DNA of 64,000 bases from Mycobacterium paraseoulense. GTDB lineage: Bacteria; Actinomycetota; Actinomycetes; Mycobacteriales; Mycobacteriaceae. Shown piece after piece: positions 1-12,498 of the stretch. Made by a program: the position numbers and the translations under genes. The DNA is taken from assembly GCF_010731655.1 (NCBI RefSeq), contig NZ_AP022619.1, positions 1,302,001 through 1,366,000 of the forward strand. The letters are read 5' to 3'. Positions within the stretch are counted from its first letter, which is position 1. Every line of letters starts with the position of its first letter. The notes beneath the pieces were generated by a model. The model had not been told where the DNA came from. It worked only from the letters and a program-made list of their open reading frames with translations, and did no database searches.

Positions 1-1004
<1,004 letters not shown>

Positions 1005-1033
1005 GCCGACGCTGGACGAACAGGAGTGCTGGG

Positions 1034-1900
1034 TTGAAGAAACTGGGGTCTACCCGATCCGGTGCGCGGCCCGGGCAGCCGCGAAAAGCCGCTGGTGATC
1101 GCTCCCGGCGGCGGCTGCGCCGCCGCCTGTCGGGCGGGCTGTTGCTGCTGATCGCGCTCACGGTCGCCGGCGGGCTGGCCGCCGTGCTGACACCGCGCCC
1201 GCAGGTCGCCGTGGCCGACGAGTCGTCTTCGGCGCTGCTGCGGACCGGCAAGCAGTTGTTCGAGACGTCGTGCGTGTCGTGCCACGGCGCCAACCTGCAG
1301 GGCGTGCCCGACCGTGGGCCCAGCCTGATCGGCGTCGGCGAGGAGGCCGTGTACTTCCAGGTCTCGACCGGCCGGATGCCCGCGATGACCGGCGAGGCCC
1401 AGGCGCCCCGCAAGGAGCCGATCTTCGACGAGGGGCAGGTCGACGCGCTGGGCGCCTACGTGCAGGCCAACGGCGGCGGCCCGACGACGGTGCGCAACCC
1501 GGACGGCAGCCTGGCCATGAAGTCGCTGCGCGGCGACGATCTGGGCCGCGGCGGGGACCTGTTCCGGCTGAACTGCTCCTCCTGCCACAACTTCACCGGC
1601 AAGGGCGGGGCGCTGTCGTCGGGTAAGTACGCGCCGCCGCTGGACCCGGCCAACGAGCAGCAGATCCTGGCGGCGATGCGGACCGGCCCGCAGAGCATGC
1701 CGAAGTTCTCCGACCGTCAGCTGTCCTTCGAGGCCAAGAAGGACATCATCGGTTACATCAAGGCGGTCACCGAAGAGCGCCAGCCCGGCGGCTACGGCCT
1801 CGGTGGATTCGGGCCCGCACCCGAGGGTATGGCCGCGTGGATCATCGGGATGGTCGCCGCCATCGCTTTGGCACTGTGGATTGGGGCACGAGCATCATGA
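1034..1900 (+). CDS. qcrC: Cytochrome bc1 complex diheme cytochrome c subunit
   Basis: QcrC is the diheme c-type cytochrome that passes electrons from the Rieske protein to the aa3 oxidase, replacing soluble cytochrome c. The 288-residue product has an N-terminal membrane anchor ([19 protein letters not shown]), two CXXCH heme motifs (CVSCH and CSSCH) and a C-terminal anchor ending [17 protein letters not shown]. The TTG at 1034 is preferred: it gives the family N-terminus (KKLGSTRSG) and has AGGAG 7 nt upstream. An ATG at 1001, overlapping the ctaE stop as ATGA, would add 11 residues and cannot be excluded. The 3' end overlaps qcrA by 4 nt, indicating translational coupling. Confidence 0.95.
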   Translation: MKKLGSTRSGARPGQPRKAAGDRSRRRLRRRLSGGLLLLIALTVAGGLAAVLTPRPQVAVADESSSALLRTGKQLFETSCVSCHGANLQGVPDRGPSLIGVGEEAVYFQVSTGRMPAMTGEAQAPRKEPIFDEGQVDALGAYVQANGGGPTTVRNPDGSLAMKSLRGDDLGRGGDLFRLNCSSCHNFTGKGGALSSGKYAPPLDPANEQQILAAMRTGPQSMPKFSDRQLSFEAKKDIIGYIKAVTEERQPGGYGLGGFGPAPEGMAAWIIGMVAAIALALWIGARAS

Positions 1901-3108
1901 GCGAAGACGACGTTCGCGGCGCCGACGCCGGCGGAACCACCCACGGTGTCGGCGAGAAGGAACCCGACGACGCGGCGCTGGCAGCGATGTCGCGCGACGA
2001 GCTGGTGGCACTGGGCGGGAAGCTCGACGGGGTCGAGACGATCGTCAAGGAGCCCCGCTGGCCCGTGCAGGGCACCAAGGCCGAGAAGCGCGCCGAGCGC
2101 GGAGTCGCCCTGTGGCTGTTGCTCGGTGGCGTTTTCGGACTGGCGCTGCTGCTGATCTTCCTGTTCTGGCCGTGGGAGTACAAGCCGAAGAGCGCCCCGG
2201 GCAGCCTGCTGTACACGCTGACCACGCCGCTGTACGGGCTGACCTTCGGGATGTCGATCCTGTCGATCGCGATCGGCACCATCCTGTACCAGAAAAGGTT
2301 TATCCCCGAAGAGATTTCGATCCAGGAGCGGCACGACGGTGCCTCCCGGGAGGTCGACCGCAAGACGGTCGTGGCGAACCTCACCGACGCCCTGGAGGGC
2401 TCGACGGTGCGGCGGCGCAAGGTGGTCGGGCTGTCGTTGGGACTCGGCCTGGGCGCGTTCGGGCTGTCGACGCTGGTCGCGTTCGCCGGCGGCCTGATCA
2501 AAAACCCGTGGAAGCCGGTGGTGCCCACCGCAAACGGCAAGAAGGCCGTGCTGTGGACGTCCGGCTGGACCCCGCGCTATGCGGGCGAGACCATCTTCCT
2601 CGCGCGGGCGACCGGGTCGGCCGGTGCGTCGCCGTTCATCAAGATGCGTCCCGAGGACCTCGACGCCGGCGGCATGGAAACCGTCTTCCCGTGGCGGGAG
2701 TCCGACGGTGACGGCACCACCCCGGAATCGCAGGAAAGGCTCCGCGCGATCAACCAGGGCGTCCGTAATCCCGTGATGCTCATTCGCATCCGGCCGTCCG
2801 ACATGCCCCGGGTGGTCAAGCGGCAGGGCCAGGAGAGCTTCAATTACGGCGAGTTGTTCGCCTACACCAAGGTCTGTTCGCACCTGGGTTGCCCCGCGTC
2901 GCTGTACGAGGAGCAGTCCTACCGGATCCTGTGCCCTTGTCACCAGTCGCAGTTCGACGCCCTGCACTTCGCCAAGCCGATCTTCGGCCCGGCGGCGCGC
3001 GCGCTGGCGCAACTGCCCATCACGATCGACACCGACGGATATCTGGTCGCCAACGGTGACTTCATCGAGCCCGTCGGACCGGCATTCTGGGAGAGGACGA
3101 CAACATGA
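1897..3108 (+). CDS. qcrA: Cytochrome bc1 complex Rieske iron-sulfur subunit
   Basis: QcrA carries the [2Fe-2S] cluster that accepts electrons from menaquinol at the Qo site. It has 403 residues. A charged N-terminal region precedes three membrane spans (two near residues 90-155, one near 205-225), the actinobacterial arrangement, followed by the Rieske domain with CSHLGC and CPCHQS, the two Cys-His ligand pairs. The C-terminus [10 protein letters not shown] is typical of mycobacteria. The ATG at 1897 overlaps the qcrC stop (ATGA), and its own stop overlaps qcrB. The first 25 or so residues are the least conserved part. Confidence 0.97.
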   Translation: MSEDDVRGADAGGTTHGVGEKEPDDAALAAMSRDELVALGGKLDGVETIVKEPRWPVQGTKAEKRAERGVALWLLLGGVFGLALLLIFLFWPWEYKPKSAPGSLLYTLTTPLYGLTFGMSILSIAIGTILYQKRFIPEEISIQERHDGASREVDRKTVVANLTDALEGSTVRRRKVVGLSLGLGLGAFGLSTLVAFAGGLIKNPWKPVVPTANGKKAVLWTSGWTPRYAGETIFLARATGSAGASPFIKMRPEDLDAGGMETVFPWRESDGDGTTPESQERLRAINQGVRNPVMLIRIRPSDMPRVVKRQGQESFNYGELFAYTKVCSHLGCPASLYEEQSYRILCPCHQSQFDALHFAKPIFGPAARALAQLPITIDTDGYLVANGDFIEPVGPAFWERTTT

Positions 3109-4805
3109 GTCCAAAACTGAGTCCCCCGAAACCGCCCAAGATCGGCGACGTCCTGGCCCGTCAGGGCGAAGACATCGACACGCGCTATCACCCCTCGGCG
3201 GCGGTACGCCGGCAGCTCAACAAGGTCTTCCCGACCCACTGGTCCTTCCTGCTGGGCGAGATCGCGATGTACAGCTTCATCGTGCTGCTGCTCACGGGCG
3301 TGTACCTGACGCTGTTCTTCGACCCGTCCATGGCCGAGGTGACCTACAACGGGGCCTACCAGCCGCTGCGCGGCGTCGACATGTCCAAGGCCTTCGCGTC
3401 GACCCTCGACATCTCCTTCGAGGTGCGGGGCGGCCTGTTCGTCCGTCAGGTGCACCACTGGGCCGCGCTGATTTTCGCGGCGGCGATCATGGTGCACCTC
3501 GCCCGCATCTTCTTCACCGGCGCGTTCCGGCGGCCGCGTGAGGCCAACTGGGTCATCGGCTCGCTGCTGCTGATCCTGGCGATGTTCGAGGGCTACTTCG
3601 GCTACTCGCTGCCCGACGACCTGCTGTCCGGCATCGGGCTGCGCGCCGCGCTGTCCTCGATCACGCTGGGGATGCCTATCATCGGCACCTGGCTGCACTG
3701 GGCCCTGTTCGGCGGCGACTTCCCGTGCGGCGGCGTGGGCAACGAGTGCGCCACGGTGGGGATCATCATCCCGCGCATGTACGCCCTGCACATCCTGCTG
3801 CTGCCGGGGATCATCCTGGCCCTGATCGGGCTGCACCTGGCGATGGTGTGGTTCCAGAAGCACACGCAGTTCCCCGGCCCCGGCCGCACCGAGCAGAACG
3901 TGGTCGGCGTGCGGGTGATGCCGATCTTCGCGGTGAAGTCCGGTGCGTTCTTCGCCGCGATCGTCGGTGTGCTCGGCCTGATGGGCGGCCTGCTGCAGAT
4001 CAACCCGATCTGGAACCTGGGGCCCTACAAGCCATCTCACGTTTCGGCCGGTTCGCAGCCGGACTTCTACATGATGTGGACGGAAGGCCTGGCCCGCATC
4101 TGGCCGCCGTGGGAGTTTTACTTCTGGCACCACACCGTTCCCGCCCCGGTGTGGGTGGCGCTGCTGATGGGCCTGATCTTCGTCCTGCTGATCATCTATC
4201 CCTTCCTGGAGAAGCGGTTCAGCGGCGACTACGCCCACCACAACCTGCTGCAACGTCCGCGGGACGTGCCGGTGCGTACCTCGATCGGCGCGATGGCGAT
4301 CGCGTTCTACATGGTGCTGACGCTGAGCGCGATGAACGACATCATCGCGTTCAAGTTCGACATCTCGTTGAACGCGACGACGTGGATCGGCCGCATCGGG
4401 ATGGTCATCCTGCCGCCGGTGGTCTACTTCGTCACCTACCGGTGGTGTGTCGCGCTGCAGCGCAGCGACCGCGAGGTCCTGGCGCATGGGATCGAGACGG
4501 GCATCATCAAGCGGCTGCCGCACGGGGCGTACATCGAGTTGCATCAGCCGCTCGGCCCCGTCGACGACCACGGCCACCCGATACCGCTCGAGTACCAGGG
4601 CGCGGCGCTGCCCAAGCGGATGAACAAGCTGGGCTCGGCCGGTTCACCGGGGCACGGCAGCTTCCTGTTCGCCGACCCGGCGTCGGAGGACGCGGCCCTG
4701 CGCGAGGCGGCACACGGCTCCGAGCAACGTGCCCTCACCGCGCTGCGCGAGCACCAGGACAGCATCGCCGGTTCGACCAACGGGAAGAACGGCGAGCACC
4801 ACTAG
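3105..4805 (+). CDS. qcrB: Cytochrome bc1 complex cytochrome b subunit
   Basis: QcrB is the b-heme subunit that oxidises menaquinol; it is the target of telacebec-type inhibitors in M. tuberculosis. The 566-residue product shows the cytochrome b core with heme-binding His pairs ([22 protein letters not shown]), the segment [18 protein letters not shown], and then the polar C-terminal extension of about 120 residues typical of actinobacteria. The ATG at 3105 overlaps the qcrA stop as ATGA. The C-terminus is slightly longer than in M. tuberculosis (549 residues, recalled). The stop TAG overlaps the convergent DUF5994 stop within a CTAG. Confidence 0.97.
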   Translation: MSPKLSPPKPPKIGDVLARQGEDIDTRYHPSAAVRRQLNKVFPTHWSFLLGEIAMYSFIVLLLTGVYLTLFFDPSMAEVTYNGAYQPLRGVDMSKAFASTLDISFEVRGGLFVRQVHHWAALIFAAAIMVHLARIFFTGAFRRPREANWVIGSLLLILAMFEGYFGYSLPDDLLSGIGLRAALSSITLGMPIIGTWLHWALFGGDFPCGGVGNECATVGIIIPRMYALHILLLPGIILALIGLHLAMVWFQKHTQFPGPGRTEQNVVGVRVMPIFAVKSGAFFAAIVGVLGLMGGLLQINPIWNLGPYKPSHVSAGSQPDFYMMWTEGLARIWPPWEFYFWHHTVPAPVWVALLMGLIFVLLIIYPFLEKRFSGDYAHHNLLQRPRDVPVRTSIGAMAIAFYMVLTLSAMNDIIAFKFDISLNATTWIGRIGMVILPPVVYFVTYRWCVALQRSDREVLAHGIETGIIKRLPHGAYIELHQPLGPVDDHGHPIPLEYQGAALPKRMNKLGSAGSPGHGSFLFADPASEDAALREAAHGSEQRALTALREHQDSIAGSTNGKNGEHH

Positions 4806-5263
4806 CTCCGTGCTGGTTCGCTGAAGACCGCGCCGCACTGTTGGTGGGCCGCCCGAAGGATGGAGCCGGCGGTCAGGAATGCCGGTTTGGTCTGGTCGTG
4901 CGACTCGACGGGGAGGTTGGCCGCACAGCGCAGCATCATCAGGCCGAGCGCGCTATAGGTCGTGTACGGGATGATCAGCAGGTTGACGCGTGCGTCGCCC
5001 CCGATGATGGTCATCACGTGCTGGCGTTTCCGTTCCCAGCCCGCCCAGTTCAGGTCGGGTGGTCGTTGCAGCGGCGGCCAGTTGACGTTGATGGAGCTGA
5101 CGTCTCCCAGCAGGGGTGTCAGGACGGCGATCAGCTCGGGCAATTCGTTGGTGATGCGGTCCGCGCGCGGCCACCACGCTCCGTCGATGGCACGGCCCAG
5201 TTCACGGGCCACCGACACCCGGACTGGATTGGCTCGGCGTCGGCGTTCGAACGATTCGGTCAT
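4802..5263 (-). CDS. DUF5994 family protein
   Basis: A 153-residue soluble protein of unknown function. It matches the actinobacterial DUF5994 family by its pattern: [34 protein letters not shown], a [18 protein letters not shown] stretch, and a final hydrophobic [15 protein letters not shown] helix. The start is ATG at 5263 ([13 protein letters not shown]). An in-frame GTG further upstream would add about 25 residues without similarity to the core. The gene is convergent with qcrB and shares a CTAG with its stop. It has no counterpart at this place in M. tuberculosis as I recall. Function cannot be stated. Confidence 0.82.
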   Translation of the reverse strand: MTESFERRRRANPVRVSVARELGRAIDGAWWPRADRITNELPELIAVLTPLLGDVSSINVNWPPLQRPPDLNWAGWERKRQHVMTIIGGDARVNLLIIPYTTYSALGLMMLRCAANLPVESHDQTKPAFLTAGSILRAAHQQCGAVFSEPARS

Positions 5264-5635
5264 CCGAGAGCCCGGGGGCGAGGCAGATTCGCGACAATCA
5301 CGGGCGGATCCCTTCACGTCGGCGTCGTTCACCCCGGCGGGCGCGGGGCGGACGGAGGAATCGCATTGCCCGTGGCCGGCATCCGCACGGGTGGCTGCGG
5401 ACCGCCGCTGACAATGAAACGGCTCGGGGTCAACGCTACGCCACCGCCACCCCACGGGGCGGCCAGGGGCCGCACGGCGCGGGCTCGGTCGTCCCGGCCG
5501 GCGGACCGGAAGGCGCCGTAGCGGGGCAGGTCGGGCCGCGCGGACCGCCCTGGCGCCGTCTGGTGGACTACAGTGGCGAGGGTCCGACCGTGGCGCTGTC
5601 CGGGTGAGCGGGGGGCGACAGGGTGAGGATGGGCA
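5264..5635. other. Intergenic region between divergent DUF5994 and small unknown gene
   Basis: A gap of 372 nt with no convincing coding sequence: the reading frames here are Arg/Pro/Ala-rich and lack family resemblance. A TACAGT at 5569-5574 could be the -10 of the small gene starting at 5636. Nothing else is evident; the DUF5994 promoter must also lie here. Confidence 0.5.
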
Positions 5636-5866
5636 ATGGCGATACAGGACTGGGGCGACGCCCCGGAGATCCACCCATCGAAGATCCGCGTGGGTGACAT
5701 CATCGGCACGTTGCGTCCCACCGCACTGCGTTACACCGTCAAGATGATCAGCGGGCCGCAGACCACTCCCCGGCGCTGGACATTCTTCGGCCGCGACGAC
5801 CACGGCAAGCAATACACGGGCACGTTCGGCGACGACGAATTGGTCCGCAGGTACGCCAAGTCGTGA
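5636..5866 (+). CDS. Small conserved-looking protein of unknown function
   Basis: A 76-residue product with a balanced composition, including WTFFGRDDHGKQYTG and a DDELVRRYAKS tail, unlike the low-complexity shadows around it. It is probably a small beta-rich cytoplasmic protein, as no signal peptide or membrane span is visible. A purine-rich GGTGAGG lies about 10 nt upstream of the ATG as a possible ribosome site. It is convergent with the Rv2197c-like gene, with 7 nt between stops. I do not recognise the family. Coding status rests on composition and a possible upstream TACAGT -10 element. Confidence 0.6.
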   Translation: MAIQDWGDAPEIHPSKIRVGDIIGTLRPTALRYTVKMISGPQTTPRRWTFFGRDDHGKQYTGTFGDDELVRRYAKS

Positions 5867-5873
5867 CGCGGAC

Positions 5874-6521
5874 TTACTGAGCGGCGACGGCGCGACGCAA
5901 TTGGCGGACGTGCAGCCATTCGATCGCCGGCATCCCGGCGGTCACCAGGCCGGCCACGCCGTACGCGACCCAGGACGGGCTGTCGTGGCCCACGGCCATC
6001 AGGTACGTCGCCGTGGCCACCGCGACCAGCGCGGCTCCCATCGCGCCGACCAGGAGCACGGTGCCGCGCAACCAGGCCCGATCCACCGCCTCACCCGACC
6101 ACTCGGAGTCGGTCTCCTGAGCGAGCGCCTGGCCCCGCGGTAGGCGCGCCCGTTCGGCCGCGGTCCGCGGCGCCTGGGACATCAGGCGCACCGGGGGCCG
6201 ACTGGCCACGGCCATCCCCCTGGCCGCCGGCTCGGTCTGGGCCATCCGGCGGGCCCGCAACAGCATCGGGATCGCCCCGGCGATGATCAGCGCGGACACG
6301 ATGATCACGGCATAGAGCACCCACGAGGTGGTGTGCGTGCTGCCGGCCGCCTTGTGAAAGCCCCGACCCAGGTCCGCCAGCGCGACGGTCGCGGCCACAC
6401 TCACGCCCAGCAAGACCAGCCAGACGGCGGCGCAGGCGCCGATCAGGATGCGGTCGATGACGTCGGGCGAAATGGTGTCGTCGCCGAACCCGCGGCGGTA
6501 CGCCGAATACCTGCTCACCAT
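5874..6521 (-). CDS. Rv2197c-like conserved membrane protein
   Basis: A 215-residue membrane protein resembling M. tuberculosis Rv2197c. It has two hydrophobic spans in the first half (near residues 25-50 and 65-90: ILIGACAAVWLVLLGVS, WVLYAVIIVSALIIAGAI), a polar middle, and two in the second half (GTVLLVGAMGAALVAVATATYL, VAYGVAGLVTAGMP). Its ATG at 6521 shares one base with the TGA of the upstream mmpS3 gene (TGATG), so the two are likely translated together. Position next to ctaF-ctaC and the qcr genes hints at a respiratory or envelope link, but function is unknown. Confidence 0.9.
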   Translation of the reverse strand: MVSRYSAYRRGFGDDTISPDVIDRILIGACAAVWLVLLGVSVAATVALADLGRGFHKAAGSTHTTSWVLYAVIIVSALIIAGAIPMLLRARRMAQTEPAARGMAVASRPPVRLMSQAPRTAAERARLPRGQALAQETDSEWSGEAVDRAWLRGTVLLVGAMGAALVAVATATYLMAVGHDSPSWVAYGVAGLVTAGMPAIEWLHVRQLRRAVAAQ

Positions 6522-7467
6522 CAGCAGCTCGTCTGCGGCGAGTCGTTGGTGTTCGACGACAGGACCGTTCCGTCACTCGTCGTGATCGAGCAGTTGAGCC
6601 GGCTGACCCGGAAAAGGCTGGACGCCTCGACCGAGCCCACGTCGGACTGGGAGATCGGCGTGACGGTCATCGACCACGGGATGTACACGTTGTGCTGCGT
6701 GCGCCGCCGGCCCGACGCGTCGACATAGGTCACCGAGATGATGTCACCGGGCGCCTTGGTGCCGGTCACCGAGTAGGTCACCTGCCGCGGCCCCGCGGGG
6801 GTCGTCGGTGGAGGTGGCGGCGGGGCCGCCGCGGTCGAGGTGGCCGGGGGCGGCGCCGGCGCGGGCGGCGGGGGTGGCGGCGGCGGGGCAGGCGTCACCG
6901 TCACGGTCTGTGTCTCCGTTGCTGTCGGGGGCGGCGGTTCGGTCGTGGGTGGGGGCGGCGGAGGCGGGGCGGCGGCTTGGTGGTCGTGATCTCGTCCTGC
7001 ATCGGCGGCGTCGACGGGACGGTGGTGGTGTTGGGGTTGGCCAGCTTGGTGGTGTCCGTGCGCGCGAACAGCAGCGACACCGACACCACCAGCGCGATGG
7101 CGGCCACGATGGCGGCGACCCCGACCACCCAGGGCCAGCGCGGCGCACCGTGCTCGTCGTCGGTGTCGGCCGACTCGTCGAAGGCGTCGTAGTCGTAAAG
7201 CCTCAGATCGGCCGGCAGGTAGGGGCCGCTGATGAAGTGCTCCGACTCGGGGGCCGAATAGGCCCGCGAATAGGCGTCGGTCTGGCCCGTCTGGTCGACC
7301 GCCGGCTCGGCGCCGTCGTCGAAGGGTTCGATCTCGTCGACGGGACCGGGTTCCTCCCCCGGCTCGGGGCCGCCCGTGGGCTCGATGTCGGAATCCGGTT
7401 GGTGGGGAGCCTCGTTCACGGAATCGGGTTCCTCAGGTTCCCATTCCGGGGGTTTCGGCCCACTCAT
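6521..7467 (-). CDS. mmpS3: MmpS3-like membrane protein, split by an apparent one-base frameshift
   Basis: MmpS3 is a single-span membrane protein with an acidic cytoplasmic N-terminus, a Pro-rich linker and an extracytoplasmic MmpS domain. Two frames are needed here. Residues 1-167 (from ATG 7467) include [14 protein letters not shown], the span [19 protein letters not shown] and [10 protein letters not shown]. The frame then breaks in the Pro-rich linker, and the rest (TVTPAPPPP to [15 protein letters not shown] and the Cys-containing end NDSPQTSC) is in the next frame. Adding one G to the run at 6966-6969 joins them as a normal linker ending [16 protein letters not shown]. Both halves match the family, so a sequencing error or very recent mutation is likely. 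If real, the MmpS domain is lost. Confidence 0.85.
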
Positions 7468-7646
7468 CTTTGCCTGCCCTGTCCGACTGCCTCACCAGCG
7501 CGCGGGGCCCGGCGGCCATACCGTTGCGCGCGCGCTTGAGAAATTGTCATTTGCCTGGGCAAAACATTACCGAACCGAGAGGGGCAGAGAAGTCCTGGCG
7601 AACCGGCCACAGCTCACGTGATCGGATTGTGACCTTTTGGCGCGAA

Positions 7647-8066
7647 TCAGTGCTTCTCGGGCCCGACGTAGTACTCGAAGATCAGGCCCGCGACCGAGGC
7701 GAGCACGAACGTCACCCCGGCGGCGATCAGCCACGGCAGCCACAGCGCGATCCCGACCGCGGTCACCGAGGCCGACAGCGCGACCAGGATCGGCCACCAG
7801 CTGTGCGGGCTGAAAAAGCCCAATTCGCCTGCTCCGTCGCTGATCTCGGCGCCCTCGTAGTCCTCGGGGCGGGTATCGAGGCGACGCGCCACGAACCGGA
7901 AGAAGGTGGCCACGATCAATGCCAAGCCACCGGTCAGCGCCAGCGCGGTCGTGCCCGCCCACTCCTCACCGCCGGTGGCGAATAGCGCGGTAAGTACGCC
8001 GTAGAGGACCGCCACCACAATGAAAAACCCGGCGACGAATTCGAAAAGCCTGGCTTCAATATGCAT
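7647..8066 (-). CDS. ctaF: Cytochrome c oxidase subunit IV (actinobacterial type)
   Basis: Small fourth subunit of the aa3 oxidase. The 139-residue product has the length of M. tuberculosis Rv2199c and four hydrophobic helices: [58 protein letters not shown] and [19 protein letters not shown]. The N-terminus [10 protein letters not shown] and end YYVGPEKH are family-typical. It lies 13 nt downstream of ctaC on the same strand, so the two form an operon. The 179 nt between its stop and mmpS3 (7468-7646) show no feature I can support. Confidence 0.95.
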   Translation of the reverse strand: MHIEARLFEFVAGFFIVVAVLYGVLTALFATGGEEWAGTTALALTGGLALIVATFFRFVARRLDTRPEDYEGAEISDGAGELGFFSPHSWWPILVALSASVTAVGIALWLPWLIAAGVTFVLASVAGLIFEYYVGPEKH

Positions 8067-8079
8067 TTGGTGTCCTAAC

Positions 8080-9189
8080 CTACTGACGTCCGGCCAACTG
8101 GCCGCGGCGGGTGTCGAACGGGTGGGTGGACACCGCGAGCGGCGCCTGACCGATCGACTGCAAGGCCTGGGCGTTGGTCTTTCCGTCGATCCGCTGCTGC
8201 AGGTAAGCCTTGAAGTCGTTGGGCGGCACCACCCGAACCTCGAAGTTCATCATCGAGTGATAGGTGCCACAGAACTCGGCGCAGTGCCCGACGAAAGCCC
8301 CGGGCTTGCTGATGTCGTCGACCTGGAAGACGTTCACCGAGTTGTTCGCCTCGGCATTGGGGATCACGTCGCGCTTGAACAGGAACTCCGGCACCCAGAA
8401 GGTGTGGACGACGTCCGCGGACGCCAACCGGAACTGGATGCGCTTGCCCGTCGGCAGCACCAGCACCGGGATCTCATCGCTGGTGCCCAAGGTTTCGACC
8501 TTGTCGAAGTTCAGGTAGGTCCGGTCCGAGGTGTTGAGCCCGCGGACCGGTCCCACGAGTTCCTCGCCGTGGGCGTCCTTGCCTTCGGGCTTGGAGACCA
8601 TCGCGTTCTTGCGGGCCTGGTCGACACCGTCGTAGGTCAGCGTGCCGTCCTTGAAATCGACGCGCTGATAGCCGAACTTCCAGTTCCACTGGAAGGCCGT
8701 GACGTCGACCACCACCTCGGGGTCCTTGTCGACGTGCAGCATCTTCTCCTGCACCACCACGGTGAAGTAGAACAGCACCGAGATGATCAGGAACGGCGTC
8801 ACCGTCAGCACCAGTTCCAGCGGCATGTTGTAGCCGAACTGGCGGGGCAGTTCGGTGTCAGTGGCCTTCTTGCGGTGGAAGGCCGACGCCCAAAAGATCA
8901 GGCCCCACACGATGACCCCGACGACGAGCGAGGCGATGGTCGCTCCGACCCACAGCTCGCGGTTGAGGTGGGCCTGCGGGGTGATGCCCTTGGGCCAGCC
9001 CAGACCGAGCACGTCCGACCAGCTGCATCCGCTCAGGGTCACCGCCAGCACGCCGAACGTCGCGGCCAGCGCCACCGGCCGCAGCCGACGGGACCGACCC
9101 CGCCGAACGGCCGCGGAACGGCCGCCGAAAAGGCCCCGAAACCTGCCCTGCGACAAACGTTGCGAACGGACCTGCTCGCGAGGTGTCAC
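8080..9189 (-). CDS. ctaC: Cytochrome c oxidase (aa3) subunit II
   Basis: CtaC carries the binuclear CuA site that takes electrons from the QcrC cytochrome. It has 369 residues. A lipobox (LAVTLSGC, Cys55) indicates a lipoprotein; two membrane spans follow ([21 protein letters not shown] and [19 protein letters not shown]), then the periplasmic cupredoxin domain with the CuA ligand segment [14 protein letters not shown]. The GTG at 9189 is chosen because AGGAGG stands 8 nt upstream and the product fits CtaC, although its N-region before the lipobox is longer than in M. tuberculosis. It heads the ctaC-ctaF operon, divergent from asnB. Confidence 0.95.
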   Translation of the reverse strand: MTPREQVRSQRLSQGRFRGLFGGRSAAVRRGRSRRLRPVALAATFGVLAVTLSGCSWSDVLGLGWPKGITPQAHLNRELWVGATIASLVVGVIVWGLIFWASAFHRKKATDTELPRQFGYNMPLELVLTVTPFLIISVLFYFTVVVQEKMLHVDKDPEVVVDVTAFQWNWKFGYQRVDFKDGTLTYDGVDQARKNAMVSKPEGKDAHGEELVGPVRGLNTSDRTYLNFDKVETLGTSDEIPVLVLPTGKRIQFRLASADVVHTFWVPEFLFKRDVIPNAEANNSVNVFQVDDISKPGAFVGHCAEFCGTYHSMMNFEVRVVPPNDFKAYLQQRIDGKTNAQALQSIGQAPLAVSTHPFDTRRGQLAGRQ

Positions 9190-9332
9190 GTTGGCGCCTC
9201 CTGCTCGGATATCGAATACTACGCAGCGTAGACCACGCCGCTGACCCGAGCGACGAAACCCCGGCCCACCGGCCCGCCCGGCGGATCGCGGACGTGCCGG
9301 GTGCGACGGCCACGGCCGGGGTCGAAGTGCGG

Positions 9333-9346
9333 CATACTGGGGCGCC
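9333..9346 (+). promoter_or_regulatory. Candidate leaderless promoter of asnB
   Basis: CATACT at 9333-9338 is followed by 8 nt and the GTG start at 9347. No ribosome binding site separates them, so a leaderless transcript is likely. The hexamer and spacing are the same type as at ctaE. This is inference from sequence only. Confidence 0.4.
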
Positions 9347-11299
9347 GTGTGTGGTCTGCTGGCGTTCGTCGCTGCCCCTGACAGTGCCAGTGACGACGCT
9401 GCCGCCCGGGCCGACGGGGCGATCGCGCGCGCGGCGCACCTGATGCGCCACCGCGGGCCCGACGAGGCGGGCACGTGGACCGACCCGGGCGCCGACGGAA
9501 GCGTCGTGTTCGGCTTCAACCGGCTGTCGATCATCGACATCGCGCATTCGCACCAGCCGCTGCGGTGGGGGCCGCCGGAGGCGCCCGACCGCTACGTGCT
9601 GGTGTTCAACGGCGAGATCTACAACTACCTCGAGCTGCGCGACGAGCTGGCCACCGCCCACGGCGCGGTCTTCGCCACCGACGGCGACGCCGAGGCCATC
9701 GTCGCCGGTTACCACTTCTGGGGCGCCGACGTGCTCACCAGGCTGCGCGGCATGTTCGCCTTCGCCCTATGGGATACCGCCACCCTCGAATTGTTCTGCG
9801 CCCGAGACCCTTTCGGTATCAAGCCGCTCTTCATGGCGACCGGCCCGGGTGGCACGGCCGTCGCCAGCGAGAAGAAATGCCTGCTGGACCTGGCGGATTT
9901 GGTCGGGTTCGACACCCGCATCGACGACCGGGCCGTGCAGCACTACACCGTGCTGCAATACGTGCCCGAGCCCGAGACGCTGCACCGCGGGGTGCGCCGA
10001 CTGGAGTCGGGCTGCTCCGCGCGGATCCGGCCCGGGCGCCGGCCCGAGGTCACCCGGTACTTCACGCCGCGCTTCGCCGCCACGCCGATCACCCGCGACA
10101 CCGAACAGGCCCGCTACGACGAGATCACCGCGGTGCTCGAGGACTCGGTGGCCAAGCACATGCGCGCCGACGTCACCGTCGGGGCGTTTCTGTCCGGCGG
10201 CATCGACTCCACCGCCATCGCGGCGCTGGCCATCCGGCACAACCCCAAGCTGATTACGTTCACCACCGGTTTCGAGCGGGAGGGCTTCTCCGAGATCGAC
10301 GTCGCGGTGGCCTCCGCCGAGGCGATCGGCGCCCGCCACATCGCCAAGGTCGTCCACCCGGACGAGTTCGTCGCCGCCCTGCCCGAAATCGTGTGGTACC
10401 TCGACGAGCCGGTGGCCGACCCCGCGCTGGTGCCCCTCTTCTTCGTCGCCCGAGAGGCCCGCAAGCACGTCAAGGTGGTGCTGTCCGGAGAGGGGGCCGA
10501 CGAGCTGTTCGGCGGCTACACCATCTACCGGGAGCCGTTGTCGCTCAAGCCCTTTGACTATCTCCCCCGGCCGCTGCGGCGGTCGATGGGCAAGGTGTCC
10601 AAACCACTGCCGGAGGGCATGCGCGGCAAGAGCCTGCTGCACCGCGGCTCGTTGACGCTCGAGGAGCGCTACTACGGCAACGCCCGCAGCTTCTCCGACG
10701 CGCAGCTGCGCGACGTGTTGCCGGGGTTCCGCGACGAGTGGACCCACACCGACGTGACCGCACCGGTGTACGCGCAGTCGGCCGGCTGGGACCCGGTGGC
10801 CCGCATGCAGCACGTCGACCTGTTCACCTGGCTGCGCGGCGACATCCTGGTCAAGGCCGACAAGATGACGATGGCCAACTCGCTGGAGCTGCGGGTGCCG
10901 TTCTTGGATCCCGAGGTGTTCGCCGTCGCCTCGCGGCTGCCGGTCGAGGCCAAAATCACGCGAACGACGACCAAGTACGCGCTGCGCCGGGCCCTGGAAC
11001 CGATCGTCCCCCCGCACGTCCTGCACCGGCCCAAGCTCGGGTTTCCCGTGCCGATCCGGCACTGGCTGCGCGCCGGCGAATTGCTGGACTGGGCCTACGG
11101 GTTGGTGGCGTCCTCCCAGGCCGGTCACCTCGTCGACCTGGCCGCCGTCCGCCGCATGCTCGACGAGCACCGCAACGGCGCCGGCGATCACAGCCGCCGG
11201 CTGTGGACGCTGCTGATCTTCATGCTCTGGCACGCGATCTTCGTCGAACACAGCGTGGTGCCGCAGATCAGCGAGCCGCAGTACCCCGTGCAGCTCTGA
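9347..11299 (+). CDS. asnB: Glutamine-hydrolysing asparagine synthetase
   Basis: Makes asparagine from aspartate, ATP and glutamine. The 650-residue product begins with Cys2 (after the initiator), the nucleophile of the N-terminal class II glutaminase domain, followed by [10 protein letters not shown] and [14 protein letters not shown]. The C-terminal synthetase domain has the ATP pyrophosphatase loop FLSGGIDST (about residues 281-289) and [11 protein letters not shown]. The GTG at 9347 is fixed by the need for Cys at position 2. In M. tuberculosis the gene (Rv2201) also lies between ctaC and adoK. Paralogues that amidate cell wall or antibiotic substrates exist, so the physiological acceptor is inferred. 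Confidence 0.93.
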   Translation: MCGLLAFVAAPDSASDDAAARADGAIARAAHLMRHRGPDEAGTWTDPGADGSVVFGFNRLSIIDIAHSHQPLRWGPPEAPDRYVLVFNGEIYNYLELRDELATAHGAVFATDGDAEAIVAGYHFWGADVLTRLRGMFAFALWDTATLELFCARDPFGIKPLFMATGPGGTAVASEKKCLLDLADLVGFDTRIDDRAVQHYTVLQYVPEPETLHRGVRRLESGCSARIRPGRRPEVTRYFTPRFAATPITRDTEQARYDEITAVLEDSVAKHMRADVTVGAFLSGGIDSTAIAALAIRHNPKLITFTTGFEREGFSEIDVAVASAEAIGARHIAKVVHPDEFVAALPEIVWYLDEPVADPALVPLFFVAREARKHVKVVLSGEGADELFGGYTIYREPLSLKPFDYLPRPLRRSMGKVSKPLPEGMRGKSLLHRGSLTLEERYYGNARSFSDAQLRDVLPGFRDEWTHTDVTAPVYAQSAGWDPVARMQHVDLFTWLRGDILVKADKMTMANSLELRVPFLDPEVFAVASRLPVEAKITRTTTKYALRRALEPIVPPHVLHRPKLGFPVPIRHWLRAGELLDWAYGLVASSQAGHLVDLAAVRRMLDEHRNGAGDHSRRLWTLLIFMLWHAIFVEHSVVPQISEPQYPVQL

Positions 11300-11326
11300 G
11301 GTGCTACCGCGAGCCGGGGCGGGAAC

Positions 11327-12319
<993 letters not shown>

Positions 12320-12322
12320 TTA

Positions 12323-12341
12323 GTAAGGTTATCTAGCTTAC
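12323..12341. promoter_or_regulatory. Inverted repeat in adoK upstream region
   Basis: GTAAG and CTTAC form 5-bp arms around an AT-rich 9-nt core, 22 nt before the adoK start. It could be an operator or the -10 region of adoK (TAGATA on the minus strand). It resembles one half of an IdeR iron box but does not fit the full 19-bp consensus. Function is unproven. Confidence 0.3.
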
Positions 12342-12498
12342 CCACGCGTCCGGACCGTCGCTGTGTCCACGGCCGGCGCGAAGCGGTGCGCTAGCCTCCC
12401 TAGGGAACTCGCTCAAGTCGCCGGGACACGACGCTCGGTCGGGGTTACCCGGCACCCAGCCCGTGTACAAGTCCCGTCTACCACCGTAGGAGACCACG

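Noticed and set aside
1792..4577. Long minus-strand reading frames opposite qcrA and qcrB (440 and 545 codons)
   Set aside because: They are Arg/Gln/Asp-rich shadows caused by high GC at third codon positions; the plus-strand proteins are unmistakable.
9767..11251. 494-codon minus-strand frame opposite asnB
   Set aside because: Shadow of asnB with no family resemblance and overlapping its whole catalytic domain.
12321..12341. IdeR iron box upstream of adoK
   Set aside because: Only the left half fits TTAGGTTAG-type sequence; the right half is shifted by one base, so the full operator is not supported.
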